NCBI GenBank assembly: GCA_965219125.1
Contig: CBDCMO010000002.1
Span: forward strand, 806,001 to 870,000
Source of the DNA: JBBSOK01 sp965219125
GTDB taxonomy: Bacteria; Bacteroidota; Bacteroidia; Flavobacteriales; Flavobacteriaceae
Direction: 5' to 3'
DNA: 64,000 nucleotides
This document shows, piece after piece, positions 16,609 through 24,738 of this stretch. The first letter of the stretch is position 1; every line of letters starts with the position of its first letter. Below the pieces are notes generated by a model. The model had not been told where the DNA came from and made no database searches. It saw nothing but the letters and a program-made list of their open reading frames with translations. The position numbers and the translations under genes were made by a program.

Positions 16609-17382
16609 ATGGGTAAAATAATAGCAATTGCAAACCAAAAAGGCGGCGTGGGTAAAACTACTACTTCGGTTAACTTAGCAGCATCTTTAGGGGTTTTAGA
16701 AAAAAAAGTATTACTTATAGATGCAGATCCGCAGGCAAATGCAACATCAGGTTTAGGAATAGATGTTGACGCGGTTGAAATAGGAACTTACCAATTGTTG
16801 GAACATTCTGCAACTGCCAAAGAAGCCATTATCAGTACAACTTCACCAAATTTAGATTTAATACCGTCACATATAGATTTGGTTGCTATCGAAATTGAAT
16901 TGGTAGATAAGGAAAATCGTGAGTATATGTTGCGTGAGGTAATTACAGAATTAAAAGATACATACGATTATATTTTAATAGATTGTGCGCCATCATTGGG
17001 TTTGTTGACGCTTAATGCATTAACTGCGGCAGACTCTGTATTAATCCCTATTCAATGTGAATATTTTGCGCTTGAGGGTTTGGGCAAATTGCTGAATACT
17101 ATTAAAAGTATCCAAAAAATCCACAATCCAGATTTAGACATTGAAGGATTGTTACTAACAATGTATGACCAACGTTTGCGCCTTTCAAACCAAGTGGTGG
17201 AGGAAGTTAAAAAGCATTTTGACGAAATGGTTTTTAATACAATCATACAACGAAATGTACGTTTAAGTGAAGCACCAAGTTATGGCGAAAGCATTATAAG
17301 CTATGATGCAGGCAGCAAAGGAGCAAGCAATTATTTAAGCCTTGCGCAGGAATTGATTCAGAAAAACGAGAAGAAGAAATAA
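16609..17382 (+). CDS. parA: Chromosome partitioning ATPase ParA (Soj)
   Basis: 257 residues from the ATG at 16609; a TTG four codons earlier is less likely. The deviant Walker A KGGVGKTTTSVNLAASL begins at residue 11, with DADPQANATSGLG and DCAPSLGLLTLNALTAAD as Walker A'/B regions. The ATPase binds DNA without sequence preference and drives ParB-parS separation of origins. parB follows directly with no gap. It is the first gene of the par-DUF5683-dapB-lepB run, a common order in Bacteroidota. Confidence 0.97.
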   Translation: MGKIIAIANQKGGVGKTTTSVNLAASLGVLEKKVLLIDADPQANATSGLGIDVDAVEIGTYQLLEHSATAKEAIISTTSPNLDLIPSHIDLVAIEIELVDKENREYMLREVITELKDTYDYILIDCAPSLGLLTLNALTAADSVLIPIQCEYFALEGLGKLLNTIKSIQKIHNPDLDIEGLLLTMYDQRLRLSNQVVEEVKKHFDEMVFNTIIQRNVRLSEAPSYGESIISYDAGSKGASNYLSLAQELIQKNEKKK

Positions 17383-18282
17383 ATGGCGAAAGCAATTAAA
17401 AAACAGGCTTTGGGCCGCGGATTATCGGCTCTTTTAAAAGATCCATCTAATAATATTCAATCTGTCAGCGATAAAAATGCCGATAAGGTTGTTGGCAGTA
17501 TTGTTGAATTGGAGTTGGATGCAATTGAGGTAAACCCATTTCAACCAAGAACCAGTTTTAATGAAGAATCTCTTCGGGAATTGGCTTCATCTATTAAAGA
17601 ACTTGGAGTAATTCAGCCCATTACTGTCCGAAAATTAGAATTCAATAAATACCAATTGGTAAGTGGTGAACGTAGATTTCGTGCGTCAAAATTAATTGGT
17701 TTACCAACCATTCCAGCTTATATTAGAATAGCAAACGATCAAGAATCGTTGGAAATGGCTTTGGTTGAAAATATTCAACGCCAAGATTTAGACCCAATTG
17801 AAATTGCCCTTTCATATCAGCGTTTAATTGAAGAAATAAACGTTACGCAAGAAGAATTGAGCGACCGCGTTGGAAAGAATAGAAGTACAATTGCAAATTA
17901 TTTACGTTTACTAAAATTGGATCCAATTATTCAAACCGGAATGCGCGATGGTTTTATAACAATGGGTCACGGCCGTGCTTTAATTAACGTTGAAGATTTT
18001 GGTTTACAACTTGATATTTATGAACGGATTATCGGCGAAAACCTATCTGTTAGAGATACCGAAGCATTAGTGAGAGCTAATAAAAATAGTGACGAAAAGC
18101 CAAAAGCAATTAAAGCTAGTTTACCAAAATATGCGAAGCAAGCTAAAAATGACTTATCAGATTGGTTAAATACAAAGGTTGATGTCAAGGTCTCAAAATC
18201 TGGAAAAGGTCAGATTTTAGTTTCCTTCAAAGATAAAAATGAACTTGAACGTATTTTGAAAGCGGTAACAAGTGAAAAATAG
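17383..18282 (+). CDS. parB: Chromosome partitioning protein ParB (Spo0J)
   Basis: 299 residues. ParB binds parS sites as a CTP-dependent DNA clamp. The N-terminal KKQALGRGLSALL is the ParA-contacting segment; the ParB/sulfiredoxin domain carries NPFQPRTSFNEESLRELA and the CTP-binding YQLVSGERRFRAS (GERRxRA); the helix-turn-helix is RVGKNRSTIANYLRLLKL, followed by GHGRALI. The C-terminus provides dimerisation. The gene starts on the base after the parA stop, and its last 11 bases overlap the GTG-started DUF5683 gene. Confidence 0.97.
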   Translation: MAKAIKKQALGRGLSALLKDPSNNIQSVSDKNADKVVGSIVELELDAIEVNPFQPRTSFNEESLRELASSIKELGVIQPITVRKLEFNKYQLVSGERRFRASKLIGLPTIPAYIRIANDQESLEMALVENIQRQDLDPIEIALSYQRLIEEINVTQEELSDRVGKNRSTIANYLRLLKLDPIIQTGMRDGFITMGHGRALINVEDFGLQLDIYERIIGENLSVRDTEALVRANKNSDEKPKAIKASLPKYAKQAKNDLSDWLNTKVDVKVSKSGKGQILVSFKDKNELERILKAVTSEK

Positions 18283-18868
18283 ATTTCTACATATTGTACT
18301 GTTCTTGTTGGCTCTTCCACTATTTGCCCAGCAGACTGACAGTTTAAAAGTTAAAAGAGAAACAGCGTTGATCGTTAAAGATTCAGCAAGGTCACCAAAA
18401 GATTATGATCCGCTAGCACCCGCAAGAGCTGCATTTTACTCGGCTGTTGTACCAGGTTTAGGGCAAGCTTACAACAAACGATATTGGAAAATTCCTATTG
18501 TTTATGCAGGAATGGGCGCAGGAGTTTACTTCTATCTTAGAAACGATAAAGATTATAATCGTTTTAGAGATGCCTACAAAAGCAGACTCGCCGGTTTTAC
18601 CAATGACGAATTTTATGGAAACGGAGCAACGCCTCTAGTTTCTGATGCAAGATTGATTGATGCACAAAAAAATGCGCAGCGCGATAAGGATATTAGCGTT
18701 GTTGTAACAGTTTTGTTTTATCTCTTAAATATTGTAGATGCCAATGTTGATGCACACTTGCAGCAGTTTAATGTGAATGAAGATCTGTCTTTTAAACCAT
18801 CTGTAAATCCAAATTTGGTTAACCAAACCAATAATTATGGTATGTCGCTAACCTATAGTTTTAAATGA
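18272..18868 (+). CDS. DUF5683 domain protein, secreted or membrane-associated
   Basis: 198 residues with a GTG start at 18272 inside the end of parB. The signal peptide (NRFLHIVLFLLALPLFAQ) is followed by a basic linker and the DUF5683 core: ARAAFYSAVVPGLGQAYNKRYWKIPIVYAGMGAG with a small hydrophobic hairpin, then a second hydrophobic segment SVVVTVLFYLLNIVDANVDAHL. The family is found in Bacteroidota next to parAB and dapB; its function is unknown. It resembles P-type small membrane proteins of envelope assembly only loosely. It overlaps dapB as ATGA. Confidence 0.85.
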   Translation: MKNRFLHIVLFLLALPLFAQQTDSLKVKRETALIVKDSARSPKDYDPLAPARAAFYSAVVPGLGQAYNKRYWKIPIVYAGMGAGVYFYLRNDKDYNRFRDAYKSRLAGFTNDEFYGNGATPLVSDARLIDAQKNAQRDKDISVVVTVLFYLLNIVDANVDAHLQQFNVNEDLSFKPSVNPNLVNQTNNYGMSLTYSFK

Positions 18869-19569
18869 AAATAGCACTTCTCGGTTATGGCAAAATGGGT
18901 AAAACCATAGAAAAACTAGCTTTGGAAAAAGGTCACTTTGTAATATTCAAAAAATCAAGTACATTGGAAGAAGGGAATTTAAAAGATGCAGACGTTGCCG
19001 TCGATTTTTCATCGCCCGAGACTGCTGTTCAAAATATTAAATTAGCGATTGAAAATAATATTCCGATAGTTTCAGGGACTACAGGTTGGTTGGAAAATTA
19101 TGCTGAAATGGTAAAATTTTGTGAAGAGCGTAACGGAAGCTTTTTATATGCGTCCAATTTCAGTATTGGTGTAAATCTGTTTTTCGAAATAAATAAGTTT
19201 GCGGCCAAAATTATGGCACCATTTAAGGAATATATTGTTTCAATTGAAGAAATACATCATACCGAAAAAAAGGATGCGCCAAGCGGAACGGCAATTTCAT
19301 TGGCTGAAGGAATATTAGAATTTTCAGATAAAAAAACTTGGAAATTGAACGAAGCAAATTCAGAAGAAATAAAAATTGACGCCAAACGTATTGATGATGT
19401 AAAAGGAACGCATATAATTAAATACAATTCTGAAATTGACACGATAGAGTTGAGCCACAAAGCACATTCCAGAGAAGGTTTCGCGCTCGGAGCAATTTTG
19501 GCCGCGGAATATATAAAAGACAAAAAAGGCATTTTTTCAATGAAAGAAGTTCTGCGAAATCGAAACTAA
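18865..19569 (+). CDS. dapB: 4-hydroxy-tetrahydrodipicolinate reductase
   Basis: 234 residues. DapB reduces 4-hydroxy-tetrahydrodipicolinate with NAD(P)H in the diaminopimelate/lysine route and so feeds peptidoglycan. It shows the N-terminal GYGKMGK nucleotide loop, VDFSSPE, VSGTTGW (70-75), SNFSIGVNLFFE, and the active-site EIHHTEKKDAPSGTA with His131, His132 and Lys135. It is shorter than the 273-residue E. coli protein, mainly in the N-terminal domain, as in other flavobacteria. Coupled by ATGA to DUF5683 and followed by lepB after 53 bases. Confidence 0.95.
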   Translation: MKIALLGYGKMGKTIEKLALEKGHFVIFKKSSTLEEGNLKDADVAVDFSSPETAVQNIKLAIENNIPIVSGTTGWLENYAEMVKFCEERNGSFLYASNFSIGVNLFFEINKFAAKIMAPFKEYIVSIEEIHHTEKKDAPSGTAISLAEGILEFSDKKTWKLNEANSEEIKIDAKRIDDVKGTHIIKYNSEIDTIELSHKAHSREGFALGAILAAEYIKDKKGIFSMKEVLRNRN

Positions 19570-19585
19570 TCCCGAAGCGTCGGGA
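19570..19585. repeat. Small hairpin element TCCCGA-AGCG-TCGGGA
   Basis: A six-base perfect stem with a four-base loop directly after the dapB stop. A related element with arms TCCCG/CGGGA lies at 38946-38961. No T-run follows, so it is not a standard terminator; it may be a REP-like element or protect mRNA ends. Confidence 0.55.
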
Positions 19586-19622
19586 GAAATAGAAATAGTT
19601 ATTAACGAAATAATATAATTAA

Positions 19623-21173
19623 ATGAGTTGGTCAGGTTGGTTACTTTTTATTCTAATAGTTCAGGTAATCCATTTTTTGGGAACTTGGAAATTATACATT
19701 GCAGCTGGCAGAAAAGCTTGGGAAGCCGCGGTGCCAATTTACAATAGCATTGTTTTAATGAAAATTATAAACAGGCCTTGGTGGTGGACAATTCTTCTAT
19801 TTATACCAATTGTAAACCTAATTATGTTTCCTGTAGTTTGGGTAGAAACGCTTAGAAGTTTTGGTAAAAATAAACCGATTGATACAATTTTGGCTGTTTT
19901 AACTCTAGGACTTTATATTTATTATGTTAATTATACACAAACGCTACATCATATAAAAGATCGTGAATTAAAGCCAAAAACAAGCGCGGGAGAATGGGTA
20001 AGTTCTATACTCTTTGCCGTTGTAGCCGCCACAATTGTTCATACTTATGTAATGCAGCCATTTACAATACCAACTTCTTCCCTTGAAAAAACACTTTTGG
20101 TTGGAGATTATCTATTTGTAAGCAAATTTCATTACGGCGCGAGAACGCCAATGACGCCGCTTTCTTTCCCGATGGTACACGATACCATTCCGCTTGTACA
20201 TACAAAGTCTTATATAAAGGAACCAACTATTCCGTATTTCAGATTACCGGGATTTCAAAAGATTAAGCACAACGACATTGTTGTATTTAGCTGGCCACCA
20301 GATACCTTGAGTGTAATTACAAATCCATCAAGCAAGGTGGATATTAAGCCTTTGGATAAAAAGTCTAATTATGTAAAGCGTTGCGTTGGCTTGCCGGGAG
20401 ATTCATTGGCTGTAAAAAATGGCTTCGTTTATATTAATGGGAAAAAGAACGAATTACCGGATAGAGCGAGAATTCAATTTTCATATTATGTGAGGGTTTC
20501 TGGGCCTTTAAATCCAGATATGTTGATTAAGCGCTATAATATCACAGACCATTATGGTTATGATAATCAGAACAAGATGTATATTTTTCCAGCCATTTCG
20601 GAAGAGTCTTTAGCGATGCTAAAAAATAACCCAAATGTTGTTGAAATAATTGCAAATAGATCAAAAGAAGGTCAGGGAGATTTCGGTATTTTTCCGCACA
20701 ATCCACAATTTAATTGGAATGTAGATTTCTTCGGTCCTATTTACATTCCAAAAGAAGGCACAACAGTTTCCATTACGCCAAAAACACTTCCACTCTACAA
20801 ACGTATTATTGAAGTTTACGAAGGAAGTGAAATAGGTATTTCGAATAAAATTACCCAATCTGGCACACAAGTTTTATTAAATGGTGCACCATTAACCAAC
20901 TATACCTTTAAATTGGATTATTATTGGATGATGGGCGATAACCGTAATAACTCCCAAGATGCAAGAAGCTGGGGTTTTACGCCATTTACGCACGTTGTAG
21001 GCAAACCCGTCTTTATTTGGATGAGTAAAGATCCAAATGGTGGCATACGTTGGGAGCGCCTATTTACAACTGTTGGCGGCAGTGGCAAACCTACTTCATA
21101 TCTATTGGTTTTTGTGATTTTGCTTATTGCTTATTTTGCTTTTAGCTTTTATAAAAAGAGGAAATCGAAATAG
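19623..21173 (+). CDS. lepB: Signal peptidase I with extra N-terminal membrane domain
   Basis: 516 residues, longer than the usual 250-320. The first 120 residues form an additional membrane domain (DUF5684-like, helices about 5-20, 55-72, 87-102). The S26 peptidase follows: PFTIPTSSLEKTLLVGDYLF with catalytic Ser153 (Leu154 replaces the frequent Met), the base Lys252 in YVKRCVGLPGDSL, and WMMGDNRNNSQDARSWGF (box E). A long insertion (about 265-410) separates the last two boxes. A final helix (SYLLVFVILLIAYFAF) ends the protein. It cleaves signal peptides of exported proteins at the outer face of the inner membrane. Confidence 0.94.
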   Translation: MSWSGWLLFILIVQVIHFLGTWKLYIAAGRKAWEAAVPIYNSIVLMKIINRPWWWTILLFIPIVNLIMFPVVWVETLRSFGKNKPIDTILAVLTLGLYIYYVNYTQTLHHIKDRELKPKTSAGEWVSSILFAVVAATIVHTYVMQPFTIPTSSLEKTLLVGDYLFVSKFHYGARTPMTPLSFPMVHDTIPLVHTKSYIKEPTIPYFRLPGFQKIKHNDIVVFSWPPDTLSVITNPSSKVDIKPLDKKSNYVKRCVGLPGDSLAVKNGFVYINGKKNELPDRARIQFSYYVRVSGPLNPDMLIKRYNITDHYGYDNQNKMYIFPAISEESLAMLKNNPNVVEIIANRSKEGQGDFGIFPHNPQFNWNVDFFGPIYIPKEGTTVSITPKTLPLYKRIIEVYEGSEIGISNKITQSGTQVLLNGAPLTNYTFKLDYYWMMGDNRNNSQDARSWGFTPFTHVVGKPVFIWMSKDPNGGIRWERLFTTVGGSGKPTSYLLVFVILLIAYFAFSFYKKRKSK

Positions 21174-21304
21174 TAGGCAGTGGCAGTTTTTAGTTTTCAT
21201 TTATTAGTTATGAAATCTATTCCTCAAAATAACGTAATTCTACATGTAGTTTTTTGTAGTTTGTTGTCTTACGTCTTTTAGCAAAGCGGTCTTATTTCTG
21301 TAAA

Positions 21305-21946
21305 ATGAAAAAAATCCTACTCCATCCAGCTTATTTCCCGTCTATCGCACAAATGGTTGCAATTGCGCAAGCCGATGAAGTTTTTTTTGAAGTTGAAGAT
21401 AATTACCAAAAACAAACCTACCGAAACAGAGCATATATTGCGCACAGCAACGGATTGTTATTACTGAATGTTCCTATAAAACATACAAATAAGGGTATTC
21501 GGAAAATGACAAAAAATGTTCAGACTGAAAATGACTTTCCGTGGCAGGATCAACATTGGAAATCATTGCAAAGTGCCTACCGCACTTCCCCTTTTTTTGA
21601 ATATTACGAAGATGACCTCGCCCCTATTTTCTCAAGAAATGTGACTTCACTTTTAGAACATAATCTTTTAATTTATGCTTGTTTGGCAGAACTAATTGGG
21701 CTGAATGAGGAATATTTAAAAACTAACGAATATATTGCCAAACCAGATTGCACAGACTTGCGGAACTTGATTAACGCAAAAAACAAGATAGATTTTACTA
21801 TTGAAAAGTATGTGCAAGTGCACGAAGCCAATCATGACTTTATTCCGAATCTGTCTGTTTTAGATTTGCTTTTCAATCAAGGGCCGAATACGTTAAATTA
21901 TTTAGAAAACCAGCGGTTCAACTTTCAAAAAATTTCAATTAAATAA
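21305..21946 (+). CDS. WbqC-like family protein
   Basis: 213 residues. The opening LHPAYFPSIAQMVAIAQAD, then FEVEDNYQKQTYRNRAYIA and NGLLLLNVPI, followed by WQDQHWKSLQSAYRTSPFFEYYEDDL, are the hallmarks of the WbqC family, found in polysaccharide gene clusters and as a single gene beside lepB in Bacteroidota. The biochemical role is not known to me. The gene lies 131 bases after lepB and has a near-consensus -7 box TATTTCTG (21293-21300) immediately before its ATG. Confidence 0.88.
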   Translation: MKKILLHPAYFPSIAQMVAIAQADEVFFEVEDNYQKQTYRNRAYIAHSNGLLLLNVPIKHTNKGIRKMTKNVQTENDFPWQDQHWKSLQSAYRTSPFFEYYEDDLAPIFSRNVTSLLEHNLLIYACLAELIGLNEEYLKTNEYIAKPDCTDLRNLINAKNKIDFTIEKYVQVHEANHDFIPNLSVLDLLFNQGPNTLNYLENQRFNFQKISIK

Positions 21947-21951
21947 TCCTT

Positions 21952-22989
21952 CTATTTCTCCTTTTTATCCCAACCTATAATTGCTGAAATAGGAAAATGG
22001 TCTGAAAATGTTTTGCTCACATTTTCAAATCGAACAAAGTCTAATGTTTTATCGGCAAACATAAAATCTATTCGCATTGGATATTTTTCGAATAAAAAAG
22101 TGGTTCCCAGTCCATTACCGCGCTTCACGAAGCCATCATTCATGTTTTCTTGCAGTTTTTGATACGTGTATGAAAACGGTGTATTATTAAAATCGCCCAC
22201 CAAAATAACGGGATACGGCGATTTATTTTTATGTTCAATTAAGATAGCTATTTGCGATTGTTGTTCTTGAAAAGCATTTGAAATACGCTTAAGCCATAGT
22301 TTCTCATTTTCTTTTCCTTCAATTATATTTTCAGGAATTATATTTAAGGACTGTAAGTGTAAATTATATACTCGAATAGTATCACCACCTTTTACAACAT
22401 TCGCATATAATATATTGTTCGATGTATTTTCAAAATTAAAGGCGCCAGTATTTATGATTGGATATTTCGAAAAAATTGCGTGACCCAATTGAGATTTTGA
22501 ATATCTGAAATGTATATAATTATATTTAAAAGCTGAAAAATCTACTTTATTTGGAACATAGTATTCTTGAAGGAATACAACATCAGGATTTTCAGCGGTT
22601 AATAAATTTGCCATCATTTCTCCAGTATTAATGGACTGATCTTTTTCATAGGCATTAAATAATCGGACATTAAAAGAAAGAACACGCAAAGAATTGGTAT
22701 AATCTTCCTGATCCGCTTCCGAAGAAATTTCGTAAAATGAATTAAAATGGAAAAAAGAGATTGTTAAAACAATAGCCGATAGCAGCAATTGTCTTTTCAC
22801 CAAAATAAGCCAGTAAAACAGAAAGATAAAATTAATAACAATAAGTGGTGAAACGCCCAAACTTAATAGCGAAATTATCGGGAAACTCTTTGGAGGCAAA
22901 TATGGCAATATAAAAGAAACAAGTAACAAAAGGACAGCAATCCAATTGAAGAATAAAATAAATTTATTAAAAGTGCCCAGCTTTTTCAT
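21952..22989 (-). CDS. Endonuclease/exonuclease/phosphatase family protein with membrane N-terminus
   Basis: 345 residues from the ATG at 22989; a GTG at 22998 that overlaps the upstream stop (GTGA) would add three residues and cannot be excluded. Three hydrophobic helices occupy residues 1-85. The EEP domain follows: LRVLSFNVRLFN, NPDVVFLQEYY (catalytic Glu), VYNLHLQSL, PVILVGDFNNTP (catalytic Asp-x-Asn) and FSDHFPISAII (Asp-His pair). All metal-site residues are present, so it is probably an active Mg-dependent phosphodiesterase or phosphatase facing one side of the membrane; the substrate is unknown. Last gene in the rhomboid run. Confidence 0.9.
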   Translation of the reverse strand: MKKLGTFNKFILFFNWIAVLLLLVSFILPYLPPKSFPIISLLSLGVSPLIVINFIFLFYWLILVKRQLLLSAIVLTISFFHFNSFYEISSEADQEDYTNSLRVLSFNVRLFNAYEKDQSINTGEMMANLLTAENPDVVFLQEYYVPNKVDFSAFKYNYIHFRYSKSQLGHAIFSKYPIINTGAFNFENTSNNILYANVVKGGDTIRVYNLHLQSLNIIPENIIEGKENEKLWLKRISNAFQEQQSQIAILIEHKNKSPYPVILVGDFNNTPFSYTYQKLQENMNDGFVKRGNGLGTTFLFEKYPMRIDFMFADKTLDFVRFENVSKTFSDHFPISAIIGWDKKEK

Positions 22990-22994
22990 TAATA

Positions 22995-23861
22995 TCACTG
23001 CTCTTTAAATAGGTAATTTTTCTCTTCAGCAGTTAGACTATCGTATCCACTTTTACTAATCTTGTCTAAAATTGAATCTATTTTTCGCTGATGTGCAGAT
23101 TTATCCGTTGCTGAAAAATTTGATTTTGCTGCAGGCTGTTCGGTTCGATGCACTTTTTTGAAAGGCTGCTTCTTTTTCGGCTTAAAAATGGCTGCGCACC
23201 AGTCCATAAAACGTTCAAATCCTTTTCCAATATCATTCCCTTTTACCAATTGTACTGCATAAAAATATCCAAAAATACCTCCGCCAACGTGGGATAAAAG
23301 TCCGCCAGCATTTCCTGAACTTGGGATTCTAACCAAATCCAACACGAAAAGGAAAAGTGCCAATTGCCAAAGCTTTATAGTAAAAGTGAAAATACGAATA
23401 GCTGTTTGTGGCGCATACGTTGCTATAAAAATCATAACTGCCGTAACCGCTCCACTCGCACCAATTAAATAGGATTGCTGCCCACTAAAAACTGGAAAAA
23501 AAGAATACGAAAGTGCAAATAATAATCCGCCGAAAATACCACCGAGAAAGTAAACCGTCAATAATTTCTTGCCCGAAAAAAGATTCAGCACAAAATTACC
23601 AAACCAATATAACCACAACATATTAAACAAAATATGAAATATGCCACCGTGTAAAAATGTATAGGTTATAAGAGACCACGGTTGTAAAATCATTTCACCG
23701 AAATCTGCAGGCAACACAAACCACTTCGTTAAAAGCCCACTATCCATTTTAAGAATAAATGACAGCAGACTTGTAATAATAAAAACAACTGCGTTAATAG
23801 CAATTAATTTTATTAACGTATTGCTTGTAGCGTAGTAATAGGATAGCGTTTTTGCAGACAT
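22995..23861 (-). CDS. Rhomboid family intramembrane serine protease with C-terminal tail domain
   Basis: 288 residues, six transmembrane helices. The active-site motif GASGAVTAVM supplies the Ser nucleophile and SHVGGGIFGY the His; the TFLHGGIFHILFNMLWLYWFG stretch is the conserved HxxxN helix. After the last helix comes a basic Pro/Lys linker and a small domain QRKIDSILDKISKSGYDSL with TAEEKNYLF, seen at the C-terminus of many Bacteroidota rhomboids. The protease cleaves membrane proteins within the bilayer. It has its own -7 box upstream. It stands directly downstream of a second rhomboid, so this is a tandem pair, not a fusion. Confidence 0.94.
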   Translation of the reverse strand: MSAKTLSYYYATSNTLIKLIAINAVVFIITSLLSFILKMDSGLLTKWFVLPADFGEMILQPWSLITYTFLHGGIFHILFNMLWLYWFGNFVLNLFSGKKLLTVYFLGGIFGGLLFALSYSFFPVFSGQQSYLIGASGAVTAVMIFIATYAPQTAIRIFTFTIKLWQLALFLFVLDLVRIPSSGNAGGLLSHVGGGIFGYFYAVQLVKGNDIGKGFERFMDWCAAIFKPKKKQPFKKVHRTEQPAAKSNFSATDKSAHQRKIDSILDKISKSGYDSLTAEEKNYLFKEQ

Positions 23862-23901
23862 TCTTTAGATAACAACTATTTGTTGGGGAAATTGTGGTTT
23901 A

Positions 23902-23909
23902 CAAAGGTA
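23902..23909 (-). promoter_or_regulatory. -7 promoter box of the second rhomboid gene
   Basis: Minus strand TACCTTTG, exact TAnnTTTG, 40 bases before the ATG at 23861. No clear TTG -33 box. Confidence 0.5.
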
Positions 23910-23943
23910 AACTAACTTTAAATTTAGAATTGCGCTTAAAATT

Positions 23944-24690
23944 TTAGTTCCATCTATGATCGTTGAAACTATTTTTCTTCCAGTAATAAGCCATAATAAA
24001 GCCGAATAAAGCGCCTCCAAGATGCGCCCAATTGGCAATATTTCCACCAAATAATGAAAAACCTGTTATGCCTGAAAATAAATCCAACAACAATAAACCA
24101 GGAATAAAATACTTGGCTTTTACAGGAACTGGAAAGAAAATAAGCATAAGTTCTGCATTTGGGAACATTAAACCAAAGGCAACCAAAATACCATAAATAG
24201 CGCCGGATGCCCCAACAGCACTTGTATTATAAGCTGTATATATTGAATTTAATCTATCTTGACTCATCACATCCAAAATAGCGGTGTTACCGCCGCTACC
24301 TGTTGTAAGAAAATTTGTGACATCGGTCATATTCCAACCAGCTGCCAACATTGCGTCTGTGCCGTTTTGAACCTGTAAATAGATTACCAATAAATGGATA
24401 AATGCTGCGCCAAGTCCGGCTGAAAAGTAAAAAAATAAAAATTTGTTTCGTCCCCAACGCATTTCCAAAGGCGATCCAAACATATAAAGCGCAAACATAT
24501 TAAACAAAATGTGCATGAACCCGCCGTGCATAAACATATGCGTAAGCAATTGCCAAAAGTGAAAATTCTCACTTTCTACATAATACAACGCAAATAATTT
24601 ATACGACAAGTCAGGAGAAAGTAGCGTGCCAATAAAAAATAACACATTTACTATAATTAATACCTTAACTGTTTCGGTTAATCTTCCCAT
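23944..24690 (-). CDS. Rhomboid family intramembrane serine protease
   Basis: 248 residues, six transmembrane helices. QLLTHMFMHGGFMHILFNMF is the conserved His/Asn helix, VGASGAIYGILVAFG holds the catalytic Ser, and NWAHLGGALFGFI the catalytic His. A roughly 45-residue extracytoplasmic loop (NGTDAML to YNTSAVG) precedes the Ser helix. It lies 48 bases after mutL and is probably the distal gene of the mutL transcript. It differs from its neighbour in lacking the C-terminal tail domain, so the two likely have separate substrates. Confidence 0.94.
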   Translation of the reverse strand: MGRLTETVKVLIIVNVLFFIGTLLSPDLSYKLFALYYVESENFHFWQLLTHMFMHGGFMHILFNMFALYMFGSPLEMRWGRNKFLFFYFSAGLGAAFIHLLVIYLQVQNGTDAMLAAGWNMTDVTNFLTTGSGGNTAILDVMSQDRLNSIYTAYNTSAVGASGAIYGILVAFGLMFPNAELMLIFFPVPVKAKYFIPGLLLLDLFSGITGFSLFGGNIANWAHLGGALFGFIMAYYWKKNSFNDHRWN

Positions 24691-24738
24691 AATAAATCCT
24701 GCAAAGGCAAAAGTTTTTTTTTCTTTACCTACCTTAAT

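Noticed and set aside
16262..17382. parS site near parAB
   Set aside because: No match to TGTTNCACGTGNAACA was found on either strand near parAB; sites may be elsewhere in the chromosome.
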